The notes below the pieces were generated by a model. It did not search any database. It had not been told where the DNA came from and worked only from the letters and a program-made list of their open reading frames with translations. Of a stretch of 64,000 nt of DNA, positions 25,340 through 33,387 are shown one piece after another. The position numbers and the translations under genes are program-made. Source of the stretch: Bacteroidota bacterium (GTDB lineage: Bacteria > Bacteroidota > Bacteroidia > Bacteroidales > P3); the NCBI GenBank assembly GCA_017860255.1, contig JAFNAR010000009.1, positions 1 to 64,000 of the forward strand. Direction: 5' to 3'. Within the stretch, counting starts at the first letter, position 1. Every line of letters begins with the position of its first letter.

Positions 25340-26593
25340 TTAGAAGCGACCGCCTCCACCTCCACCTCCAGAGAATCCACCGCCAAAACTTCCTCCAGAA
25401 AAGCCTCCTCCTCCTTTTCCAAATCCACTACCTCCAACAATGACAGCTGGAGTTTTTGGAATAACATAATCTTTAAAATTGGAGTTATGACAATTCTTAC
25501 ATGTGTAGGTTTTCCTTCCTAATCCATCACTAAATTGACTTGCATTCTTAACAATACCATCAGATTCCAAAAACATGGTTTTACCACCACAAAATGGACA
25601 AATAGAATATTGAGTTAAAGCATTATCAAAAGCAAATATATCAGTATTTCCACAATTATCGCATAACCAAACATCATAGTCCTTTGATTTTATTTCTTCT
25701 TCAATAATTTCTTTACTTGAAAGATATTTGTCATCATCTTTTTCATTTAATCTATGCATTGGATTATTACATTTATGACAAATCAAAATCTTATTTCTGA
25801 CTCTTGGTTTGAAATATAGCTTATACCAAAGAAATATTGTGATTAACATTACAGGGAAAAGAATTCCTAAAAGATACCATCCTTTTACAGCCTTATTAAA
25901 AGCTCTTATTTTATCTTCTTTTTGAGAAATGCTATATTTTGAATGAGCCTTTGTTGTGAAAATAAAAGCAAGAATAATAAGTGCTATTGAAAGAATTAAA
26001 TATCCACTGATAAATGGGAGAACATCTTCAAAGGTTACAGGTTCTTTTTTTGCGAATCCTTCAGTTGCATATTCTTCATTGATTAACAGACTAATTTCAT
26101 CAATAGCTGCAATCATTCCATTATCCCAATCTCCTTTTTTAAAATAAGGAGCCATAATTCTATTAACAATTTGAGTACTTTTTGCATCAGTAATAGCTCC
26201 TTCCAAACCATAACCAGTTCTTATAAACACTTCTCTTCTATCAACAACAAGCACAACAATTAATCCATTATTTGATTCCTTTTGTCCAACTTTCCATTTT
26301 TCGAAAAGCTCCATTGATACTTCTCTTGCATCCATTTCTCCTGAAGATTGAAGGGCTACAACAGCAACTTGAGCTGTGGTTGCTTTTTCCAAAGAGTCAA
26401 GTTTTTGATTCAATATATTATAAGCATTTTCAGAAAGAATGTTGTCTTGGTTAGACACATAGGAATTTGAAGTAGCGGTTTTGATTGGCTTTATATTGTC
26501 AATAGAAAAACTTTGAGCAATACTTTGGTTTAAAATTAGTACGAAGGAAAATAAAAGACTAAATTTTAAGGTTATATGAATCTGTTTAATCAT
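25340..26593 (-). CDS. TPM domain membrane protein with zinc-ribbon pairs and Gly-rich tail
   Basis: A 417-residue protein with a signal peptide (1-26, IAQ) and a TPM domain of the YgcG/TPM_phosphatase type (about 35-180; ENAYNILNQKLDSLEKATTA, GLIVVLVVDRREVFIRTGYGLEGAI). Two membrane segments follow (about 190-255). The cytoplasmic part has four CxxC knuckles (CHKC, CDNC, CPFC, CKNC), i.e. two zinc-ribbon-like modules. The tail is almost pure Gly/Ser/Phe. Family members usually occur with LemA, as here. The zinc ribbons between membrane segments and Gly tail are an extra not present in short YgcG proteins. Confidence 0.85.
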   Translation of the reverse strand: MIKQIHITLKFSLLFSFVLILNQSIAQSFSIDNIKPIKTATSNSYVSNQDNILSENAYNILNQKLDSLEKATTAQVAVVALQSSGEMDAREVSMELFEKWKVGQKESNNGLIVVLVVDRREVFIRTGYGLEGAITDAKSTQIVNRIMAPYFKKGDWDNGMIAAIDEISLLINEEYATEGFAKKEPVTFEDVLPFISGYLILSIALIILAFIFTTKAHSKYSISQKEDKIRAFNKAVKGWYLLGILFPVMLITIFLWYKLYFKPRVRNKILICHKCNNPMHRLNEKDDDKYLSSKEIIEEEIKSKDYDVWLCDNCGNTDIFAFDNALTQYSICPFCGGKTMFLESDGIVKNASQFSDGLGRKTYTCKNCHNSNFKDYVIPKTPAVIVGGSGFGKGGGGFSGGSFGGGFSGGGGGGGRF

Positions 26594-26622
26594 TTTAATT
26601 TAATATTAAGCAATTTGAAGAG

Positions 26623-26651
26623 CAAAGATATAAAGAAAATTCTTAGTTTTG
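26623..26651. promoter_or_regulatory. Divergent -7 boxes for the TPM gene (-) and trxB (+)
   Basis: Minus-strand TATCTTTG lies at 26623-26630 for the TPM gene and plus-strand TAGTTTTG at 26644-26651 for trxB, so the two promoters are nearly back to back. Confidence 0.55.
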
Positions 26652-26687
26652 CAGATTGTTAGAAAGAAAATTTTATTATATAATTGT

Positions 26688-27626
26688 ATGAATACGGAAA
26701 AAGTTAAATGTTTAATCATTGGCTCTGGTCCTGCTGGCTATACTGCAGCAATTTATGCTTCAAGAGCAAATCTTAACCCAATTGTTATTGACGGAATGCA
26801 ACCAGGAGGACAACTTACCATTACAACAGAAATTGATAATTTCCCTGGTTATCCTAATGGAACAAGTGGATTGGAAATGATGGAGGATTTAAAAAATCAA
26901 GCTCAGAGATTTGGCACCAAGGTTGTTAATGATGTTGTTAATAAAGTTGACTTTGGAAAATATCCATTAATTGTTGAAACTGATTCAGGATTAGCTTATG
27001 AAGCTCAAACTGTTATTATTGCAACTGGCGCTTCTGCAAAATGGATGGGCTTGGAATCTGAAGAAAAGTTCAGAGGAATGGGAGTTAGTGCCTGTGCAAC
27101 TTGTGATGGTTTCTTCTATCGTAATAAAGAAGTTGCTGTTGTTGGAGGAGGTGATACTGCTTGTGAAGAAGCTTCCTATTTGGCACAATCTTGTTCAAAG
27201 GTTTATATGATTGTTCGTAGAGATGTTTTAAGAGCATCAATTGCAATGCAAAAGAAAGTTATAAATAACCCTAAAATAGAAATTCTTTGGAATCATAAAC
27301 CAATTGAAATTATAGGAGATATGACTGGTGTAACTGGAGTTATGCTTGGAAACACAAAAGATGGAGGTTTAAAACAAATTGATCTTGCTGGAGTTTTTCT
27401 TGCAATTGGACATCATCCAAATTCCGATATTTTTGTTCCTCAAATTGAAGTTGATGAACAAGGATATATTATCACAAAAAATGGATCTACTCACACAAAC
27501 ATTGAAGGAGTTTTTGCAGCAGGTGATATTAGAGACACAATGTATCGTCAAGCAATTACTGCTGCTGCAAGTGGCTGTATGGCAGCAATTGATGCTGAAA
27601 GATTCTTAAGCGAAAAAAATATTTAA
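26688..27626 (+). CDS. trxB: Thioredoxin reductase
   Basis: An NADPH-dependent flavoenzyme that reduces thioredoxin. At 312 residues from ATG 26688 the length is normal; an upstream in-frame TTG overlaps the promoter and is rejected. It has the FAD-binding GSGPAG (12-17), the redox pair Cys136-Ala-Thr-Cys139 followed by DGFF, the NADPH-binding GGGDTACEEA and the terminal FAD motif GVFAAGDIRD. The stop is two bases ahead of the porin-like gene's start. Confidence 0.97.
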   Translation: MNTEKVKCLIIGSGPAGYTAAIYASRANLNPIVIDGMQPGGQLTITTEIDNFPGYPNGTSGLEMMEDLKNQAQRFGTKVVNDVVNKVDFGKYPLIVETDSGLAYEAQTVIIATGASAKWMGLESEEKFRGMGVSACATCDGFFYRNKEVAVVGGGDTACEEASYLAQSCSKVYMIVRRDVLRASIAMQKKVINNPKIEILWNHKPIEIIGDMTGVTGVMLGNTKDGGLKQIDLAGVFLAIGHHPNSDIFVPQIEVDEQGYIITKNGSTHTNIEGVFAAGDIRDTMYRQAITAAASGCMAAIDAERFLSEKNI

Positions 27627-27628
27627 AA

Positions 27629-29461
27629 TTGAAAATAAGGAAGTCCGTATTATTTCTTGCATTTGTTTTTCTTATTCCTTTTGTGAGCATTGCTCAAGAC
27701 AAAAAGGAGAAAGAAAAAACAATTGCTATTGATACCGCTCTTTCCTTTACTCGTTACACTACCCTTCCCTTAAAAAACCAACCTTTTCAATTTATTGACA
27801 AATCCATTGATGAAATAAGGCATGTAAATGCGGTTTATAGAATTGAGAATATGTTTTACCAACAACTCTCAACTGATGGTTCTCCACATAAACCGCTTTT
27901 ATTTCAATTGCCCGATTTACTTTCTTTTAATTATCAACCCAGCGTTTATGATGCAGTAAAGTTTACAAGAGAAAATATTAAGTTCTACAATGTCTTTAAG
28001 CCTTACTCCGAATTACGCTATTCCAATACTTTAAATACCTCTCGCTATTTCTCTGTAATTCATGCACAAAACATTTATAAAAACATTCATTTAGGTTTTC
28101 AATATGATGTTAACTACACAACTGGTTCTTTTGACAAGAGTCAAATTATGAATCAGTTTTTTAATGCCACCCTGCGCTTTAAAAACAAAAAAGAAACCTA
28201 TGAAGGATATTTAGGATTTATTAGAAACAGAGCAATGCAAAATGAAAGTGGAGGAATAAAATCAGACTCTTCTTTTGCTGCTCAGGAGTTCTCTTCCCTC
28301 AATGCTTATCCAGTAAACTTAAGCATGGCTTACTCTAAATGGAAATCTGTAGATGCTTTTTTAGTTCAAAAGTTTAATTTTGGTAAACTTATTAAGGACA
28401 GTTCTTTTATAAGTAACCTTTCTTTGGTTCACGAACTCTCCTATTTTTCTAATGCAAGACTGTATTTCGATGCAAATCCAATGGAAGGTTTCTATCAACA
28501 ATTCTATTTTGATACCTTATCAACAAAAGACTCTCTATCAACTCAAAGAATTCAAAACTCCATTTCCATTAGGAATGAAAAGACAATACCTTTTGAAATA
28601 GGAATTAAGCATGACTATATTCTTTTTGCAGACACTTTAAATAATGAAAGAAGTTCCAATTTCACTCCTTTCGTCAATTTGGGATTAGATATAAATAGCT
28701 TTAAATTAAACTTTAACACAGAATACATAATCTCCAACAACAGGTATAATGAAGACTTCCAGATTGGAGGAAACGTTGCTTATAAAAATCTTTATGCAAA
28801 TGTAAAGTTAATGAATAAGAGCGTGGATTATTTCTATAATAGATACTGGACAAATAACTTTAAGTGGGAGAATAATTTCTCTAAAACAAATATGTTTAAC
28901 ACCAATTTGGGCTACAACCACAAAGACAAGTTATCAATTAACGTAGGATATTTCCTATTAAACGATTTGGTTTATATAGATAATAACCTTTCTCCAAAAC
29001 AAACAGATAAATCAACTTCAATTATTCAAGCATCACTTCTTCATAATCTTAAACTTGGTATTTTTAACTTCAAAGGAGTAATGACACTTCAAAAACTTTC
29101 ATCTGAAGAAGCAATAAGAATACCCGTTTTTCAAGCAAAGCAGGGAATTTGCGTTAACTTTAAGATGTTTAAACAAAAACTGCAAACACAAATAGGATTC
29201 GATTTCAGATATAATACATCCTATTTTGCTGATAGTTTTATGCCAGCAATGGGAGCTTTTGTTCATCAGGATAATGTAAAGATTGGCAATTACCTGTTCA
29301 CAGATTTCTTTGTTCAAGCTCAACTTGACAGGGTGAAATTCTTTGTTGCTCTCACCCATCCTTATGCAGGAGCTTTTGAAAACAACTATTATCTAACACC
29401 ACACTACCCTTCCGAAAAACTAAATCTTCGTTATGGGGTAACTTGGATGTTTTTCGACTAA
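27629..29461 (+). CDS. Putative outer-membrane porin (Porin_10-like)
   Basis: A 610-residue protein with a signal peptide (MKIRKSVLFLAFVFLIP...IAQ) and a large beta-barrel-like body rich in aromatic alternation (FKPYSELRYSNTLNTSRYF, GFQYDVNYTTGSFDKSQIMNQFF), ending in RYGVTWMFFD with a C-terminal Phe-Phe-Asp. It resembles the Bacteroidota putative-porin family (Porin_10). The first codon of the signal peptide is TTG at 27629 and no ATG exists nearby, so I infer a TTG start, two bases after the trxB stop. The transported substrate is unknown. Confidence 0.75.
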   Translation: MKIRKSVLFLAFVFLIPFVSIAQDKKEKEKTIAIDTALSFTRYTTLPLKNQPFQFIDKSIDEIRHVNAVYRIENMFYQQLSTDGSPHKPLLFQLPDLLSFNYQPSVYDAVKFTRENIKFYNVFKPYSELRYSNTLNTSRYFSVIHAQNIYKNIHLGFQYDVNYTTGSFDKSQIMNQFFNATLRFKNKKETYEGYLGFIRNRAMQNESGGIKSDSSFAAQEFSSLNAYPVNLSMAYSKWKSVDAFLVQKFNFGKLIKDSSFISNLSLVHELSYFSNARLYFDANPMEGFYQQFYFDTLSTKDSLSTQRIQNSISIRNEKTIPFEIGIKHDYILFADTLNNERSSNFTPFVNLGLDINSFKLNFNTEYIISNNRYNEDFQIGGNVAYKNLYANVKLMNKSVDYFYNRYWTNNFKWENNFSKTNMFNTNLGYNHKDKLSINVGYFLLNDLVYIDNNLSPKQTDKSTSIIQASLLHNLKLGIFNFKGVMTLQKLSSEEAIRIPVFQAKQGICVNFKMFKQKLQTQIGFDFRYNTSYFADSFMPAMGAFVHQDNVKIGNYLFTDFFVQAQLDRVKFFVALTHPYAGAFENNYYLTPHYPSEKLNLRYGVTWMFFD

Positions 29462-29504
29462 TGGAATCTTATCTTAGAATAAATAAGTCTTAGAAAACTT
29501 AAGT

Positions 29505-29732
29505 TTAAGCCTTTTTCCCATATTTCTTTTCAGCCTTATAGAATTTAAGACCTATCAGTTCTTTTCTCAACTTCCTTTCTGATTTAAAAGCAATCTTTTT
29601 CACCTTTACCCTAGTTGGAATACATTCCTCTTCAGTATCAAATCCTTCTGAGGTTAACAAAAGACTGAATGTTCCAATCCCATCTAATTTGACATTATAG
29701 CCTAATTTCAACTTTGTTATAATAATATTACC
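29505..29732 (-). pseudogene. HU-family DNA-binding protein, 5'-truncated
   Basis: The readable part (LKLGYNVKLDGIGTFSLLLTSEGF, then ECIPTRVKVKKIAFKSERKLRKEL) is the C-terminal half of the Bacteroidota HU-like/histone-like family. The normal N-terminal 50-60 residues are missing. The frame is open only back to a TAA just upstream of 29732 and has no ATG (first candidate TTG 29711). Directly upstream lies a copy of the palindrome-array flank (29744-29799), which appears to have replaced the 5' end of the gene. I read it as a broken gene, possibly cut by that element. Confidence 0.7.
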
Positions 29733-29743
29733 TTATGAAAATT

Positions 29744-29799
29744 AAACTTGATTTAAATACGCTAAAACCCTTTAAAAATAAAGTGAAACAAGGATTAGC
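29744..29799 (-). repeat. Orphan copy of the palindrome-array flank
   Basis: AAACTTGATTTAAA (29744-29757), AAAACCCTTTAAAAATAAA (29764-29782) and ACAAGGATTAGC (29788-29799) match, in reverse orientation, the left flank of array 2 (19298-19362). No phased palindromes follow it; instead it abuts the HU remnant. Confidence 0.75.
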
Positions 29800-29874
29800 T
29801 AAATTTATACAAAGATAAAAATACTAAAAGATTAATTTTTTCACCCAAAATAGCCTTTATATGAAAAATTATAG

Positions 29875-29882
29875 TAATTTTG
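29875..29882 (+). promoter_or_regulatory. -7 box TAATTTTG ahead of cobalamin riboswitch 1
   Basis: TAATTTTGCC lies 10 nt upstream of the first conserved aptamer base, so transcription would begin at the aptamer. Confidence 0.6.
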
Positions 29883-29891
29883 CCTCGTTAT

Positions 29892-30041
29892 TGGTTCTTT
29901 TTGGATTAAAAGGGAATTAGGTGTGAATCCTAAACAGTCCCGCTGCTGTAAACTCTATGTTAAACAAGTGTTTCTTCTTTAGCCACTGAATTTTTAGATT
30001 TGGGAAGGCGAAATGCTTGGGAGTAAGTCAGAAGACCTGCC
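29892..30041 (+). ncRNA. Cobalamin riboswitch 1
   Basis: It carries the conserved adenosylcobalamin aptamer segments in order: GGTTC, AAAAGGGAATTAGGTG, AATCCTAAACAGTCCCGC, TGCTGTAA, the GCCACTG block, GGGAAGGC, and AGTCAGAAGACCTGCC. A hairpin with loop CGAGGA (about 30063-30078) follows and can pair with TCCT (29928-29931) as a kissing loop (inference). It controls the DUF4465/BtuH-like gene starting at 30208. Confidence 0.93.
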
Positions 30042-30207
30042 AATTATTTATTAAGTTTTTGAGCTTTCGAGGAAAAGGCTTAAGACAACTTTAAGATTTT
30101 ATTGGATTTATCCTCTTAATTTTATCTTTGATTTTGTCTTTATTTTAGTCTTGCTTGATGCTCTAATTTATTAGTTGTTTATTCACATAAATAAAATAAA
30201 AAAGAGT

Positions 30208-32115
30208 ATGAGAAAATTAATTTTATTACTTTCTATGGTAATTGCGTCAAATGTTACTTTTGCACAATTTGACGGAGCTGTTGGTACTCCAGGGTGTCAG
30301 GCTATTGGTATTTCTAATCCTAGTATTGTCTCTTGGGCAAAGGGAGTTGAAGTAAAAAGAGGATTCCAAGGAACTTCTTCAACAAATTATGCTGCTTATG
30401 GTAAAAGCTATATGGCTCAAGGTATCCCCGACAGCACAACAACAAGAGCTATTTCATTAGGTAGAAATGGCGAAGCTATCATTACTTTTGATAGACCTAT
30501 TATTAATGGAACAGGGTATGATTTCGCTGTATTTGAAAATGGTTTTAGTTCTACTTATTTAGAACTTGCTTTTGTTGAAGTTAGTAGTGATGGAATCCAT
30601 TATTTCCGATTCCCTTCAACTTCAAATTCAACTTCTGAGGGAAACATTAACCCTACTTTAATTAATAATCTTGCAGGGAAATATGAAGTAGGTTATGGAA
30701 CTCCTTTCAATTTAGATGATATTAGTGATGATGCTAACTTAGATAAGTCTAATATTAGATTTGTAAAACTTGTTGATGTAAATGGAGGGGTTGATATGGA
30801 TGCTCAAGGAAATATTATTTACGATGCGTCATCTGGTGGTCCTGCTACTGGTTTTGATTTAACAGGTGTTTGTGTATTAAATGGAGGAAGTCCTTATATT
30901 ATTTCTAACTTTGAAGGTATGCTTACTCAAACTAATACTTATGAAATTATTAATTCAACTAATGGAATTGTTGATAATGATGGAAATTATCACCGTTATT
31001 ATACAAATAATGGTGTTGTATTTGAAGCTTTAGGTCTTTATGGAGGTAGCTTTGCCTGTGGATTTGGTTTATCTAATTTAACTGGAAATTCTACCACTAC
31101 TAGCTTTTATGAATCTGCTGCAAATATGGGTTTAGAAGGCCCTGACTCTGTTTATCTTAATGCTTATTATAGTGATTATGCTGGAACAATTGAACATAAT
31201 ATTGTAAAAATGGCTGACAGTTCTTTATTTAAACCTATGGGAGTTTACGTAGACAATTCCCTAAGTACATATAATTACAATACAACAAATTCTCTTTCTA
31301 ATTATTGGTTAACAATAAATGCATACGGATATGATGCAAATGGAAATATAACAGATAGCTCTTCTGTATATTTGGCCGATAAAAGAAATGGTGCAAATAT
31401 AAATGTAAAAGATTGGACATGGTTAGATCTTTCAAATTTAGGTCAATGCTCTAAAGTTATCTTTAAGTTAGGAACTAATGATGATAGTGGATATGGAATG
31501 AATCCTCCAGCATATTTCTGTTTAGATAATTTTGTTATTGAATCAAATGTCGTAATTCCTGAAATACCTATGAATGTTACTACTTTGGCAGCTTCTAATA
31601 TAGGATTTGATTCTGCATCTCTTAATGGATCTATTGATTTAGGGAATCAAACTATTATTAATAAAGGTTTTCAATGGAGATTAAATACAGAAAGTACTTG
31701 GAATGATGTTATTGTTAGTGGAAATGACTTTTCTTATACTTTAACTAATTTAATTGCTGATACAACTTATATCTATCGTGCTTTTGCTACAAGTGCAAAT
31801 GATACTGTTTATGGTTCTGAAATCAATTTCACTACCTTAAATAATTCTGGTCTTGAAAATATTAATAGTAATAATATTTCTATGACTTTATATCCTAATC
31901 CAACATCTGGATTATTTAATATTAATATTGAAGGAATAAACTCTGATGTAATGATTTTTGTCTGTGATGCACAAGGAAGAATTGTTAATTCAAAATCATT
32001 CAATACTAATAATAATATAATAAACTTTGATTTGTCTTCTTATCCTAAGGGAGTTTACTTTATTAAGGTTATAACAAACAAATCAACATTAAGTCAAAAA
32101 CTCATCGTTTTTTAA
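30208..32115 (+). CDS. T9SS-secreted DUF4465 protein, BtuH-like cobalamin-binding candidate
   Basis: 635 residues from ATG 30208, because the upstream TTG precedes no better leader. Signal peptide (about 1-20, FAQ). N-terminal beta-rich domain (about 25-220). DUF4465 domain (about 235-450), with the typical VYLADKR, DWTWLDLSNLG and YGMNPPAYFCLDNF motifs. An FN3-like module follows (about 460-545). The C-terminal 80 residues are a type IX sorting domain (LYPNPTSGLFNI, YPKGVYFIKV, KLIVF). DUF4465 proteins behind B12 riboswitches include BtuH-type surface B12 binders (recalled, not searched). The sorting domain rather than a lipobox implies export by T9SS. Confidence 0.85.
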   Translation: MRKLILLLSMVIASNVTFAQFDGAVGTPGCQAIGISNPSIVSWAKGVEVKRGFQGTSSTNYAAYGKSYMAQGIPDSTTTRAISLGRNGEAIITFDRPIINGTGYDFAVFENGFSSTYLELAFVEVSSDGIHYFRFPSTSNSTSEGNINPTLINNLAGKYEVGYGTPFNLDDISDDANLDKSNIRFVKLVDVNGGVDMDAQGNIIYDASSGGPATGFDLTGVCVLNGGSPYIISNFEGMLTQTNTYEIINSTNGIVDNDGNYHRYYTNNGVVFEALGLYGGSFACGFGLSNLTGNSTTTSFYESAANMGLEGPDSVYLNAYYSDYAGTIEHNIVKMADSSLFKPMGVYVDNSLSTYNYNTTNSLSNYWLTINAYGYDANGNITDSSSVYLADKRNGANINVKDWTWLDLSNLGQCSKVIFKLGTNDDSGYGMNPPAYFCLDNFVIESNVVIPEIPMNVTTLAASNIGFDSASLNGSIDLGNQTIINKGFQWRLNTESTWNDVIVSGNDFSYTLTNLIADTTYIYRAFATSANDTVYGSEINFTTLNNSGLENINSNNISMTLYPNPTSGLFNINIEGINSDVMIFVCDAQGRIVNSKSFNTNNNIINFDLSSYPKGVYFIKVITNKSTLSQKLIVF

Positions 32116-32142
32116 TAAAAGGATAGTTTTAGTTAGGTCATG

Positions 32143-32169
32143 AGGGTGGAAGCTTTATGCTTCTGCCCT
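32143..32169 (+). terminator. Terminator of the DUF4465 gene
   Basis: AGGGTGGAAGC pairs with GCTTCTGCCCT (one mismatch) and is followed by T5. Confidence 0.8.
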
Positions 32170-32560
32170 TTTTTATTAAATAAAAATATGCTATTATTGT
32201 TATCTAATAAAAATATATAAGAACAAAATGTTTAACATTAAATTATTCAGTTTATTCTTAAAGGATTCATTAATACTTGAAAGAATAAATAAGCTCAATA
32301 CGAAATTTCGGTAGGATGAAAAAAGATTATCCTTTCTCTAAAATAAGAAAGAGGAAATGTATCAGATCTGGAGTTATTGAAATAACAATTTGAAATGCAA
32401 TAATTATTAGAATTAATTAAAAAAATAGAATGTTATTCTGTTTTTTGTTTTAATCTTCAAAAATAAACTGCAAAATGATAATAAATAAAATTTTTAATAT
32501 ATAATGTTTATTGGGAATTAAGGTTTTCTTTCAGAAAAAGCGTTAAAATCTACCTTAAGA
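32170..32560. other. Intergenic region, only a possible 28-codon ORF
   Basis: AT-rich. ATG 32228 opens 28 codons ending ERINKLNTKFR and a TAG; if the TAG were a sense codon, ten more would follow. Composition looks protein-like, but I cannot name it, so it may be a decayed gene remnant. The left flank of array 3 lies at the right end. Confidence 0.35.
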
Positions 32561-32567
32561 TCAAAAA

Positions 32568-32729
32568 GAGGCCGTGTTTTTGCCAAAAAGAGGCCGTCAG
32601 AACACTAAAAAGACGCCATGTTTGATGGTCGTAGACGGCCTCCACGTGCACTGTAGACGGCCTCTACAGAATTACAGAGGGCCTCTTTTTGCCAATTAGA
32701 CAGCCTACTTTTTGCAAAAACACAGCCTC
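32568..32729. repeat. Phased palindrome array 3 (GAGGCCGTC x8)
   Basis: Eight GC-rich near-palindromes of the GAGGCCGTC/GACGGCCTC type have centres at 32572, 32594, 32616, 32638, 32660, 32681, 32703 and 32725 (spacing 22 except one 21). The 12-13-bp linkers are partly repeated too: TTTTTGCCAAAAA, TTTTTGCCAATTA and CTTTTTGCAAAAA occur in the outer positions. It is far more GC-rich than its surroundings and lies between the DUF4465 gene and the btuB riboswitch. Confidence 0.9.
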
Positions 32730-33160
32730 TATTTTAGAAATATGCTTTTCCATAAGAAATATATTGATAATTAAAAATAAAATTCTAACCTTTAAAGCGT
32801 AAAACATAAAATATTACACACTTTAATATTAAATTCCTATTTACTAGTTGATTAAATCTATATTATAAAAAGATGCTGTGGTTACCACAATAGAATTAAG
32901 ATTTAATAATCAAGTCTAATGATAAAAAAATTACCTATAAAATATGCAAAAATCAGATATGAAGAGAAAAATATTGGAGAGAAAAGATGAAGTATTTATT
33001 TACATAATAAGTTTTTCTCAATGTAGAGTAAGATAAGAAAATTACATATAGCTATTTTATTATGAGGTAGTAAAAGTTTTATTGTACAATGATGATTTCT
33101 TTTATATAATTATCCAAATAAGTTTCATTTTACACTACAAGTATACCTTTATTAAAAAAA
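32730..33160. other. AT-rich spacer with one short palindrome
   Basis: No ORF or RNA can be supported. One perfect 13-bp dyad, TGTGGTTACCACA, occurs near 32877-32889 and could be a protein-binding site. Confidence 0.45.
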
Positions 33161-33165
33161 TATTG

Positions 33166-33173
33166 TATCTTTG
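33166..33173 (+). promoter_or_regulatory. -7 box TATCTTTG ahead of cobalamin riboswitch 2
   Basis: TATCTTTG lies 13 nt upstream of the first conserved aptamer bases. Confidence 0.6.
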
Positions 33174-33185
33174 TACCGTGTAATT

Positions 33186-33336
33186 GGTTCTTATTTTTAG
33201 ATTAAAAGGGAATTAGGTGTAAATCCTAAACAGTCCCGCTGCTGTAAACTCTATTGTTTAATAAGTGTTTTTTTCTTTTGCCACTGAATTTTATTTGGGA
33301 AGGCAAAACACTTAGGAGTAAGTCAGAAGACCTGCC
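33186..33336 (+). ncRNA. Cobalamin riboswitch 2
   Basis: Nearly the same aptamer as the copy at 29892: GGTTC, AAAAGGGAATTAGGTG, AATCCTAAACAGTCCCGC, TGCTGTAA, GCCACTGAATTT, GGGAAGGC, AGTCAGAAGACCTGCC. A small hairpin (CTCT, loop CGAGGAA, AGAG; 33363-33377) ends 11 nt before the btuB ATG. Its AGGA can pair with TCCT (33224-33227). This places the L13 kissing-loop hairpin at the initiation region, implying translational control of btuB. Confidence 0.94.
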
Positions 33337-33387
33337 AATAATTTTATTTACTTTTTAGAATGCTCTCGAGGAAAGAGTCTAAAAATT

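Noticed and set aside
29712-29743. Decayed palindrome array between the orphan flank and the HU remnant
   Set aside because: I looked for dyads at 22-bp steps continuing from the flank and found none.
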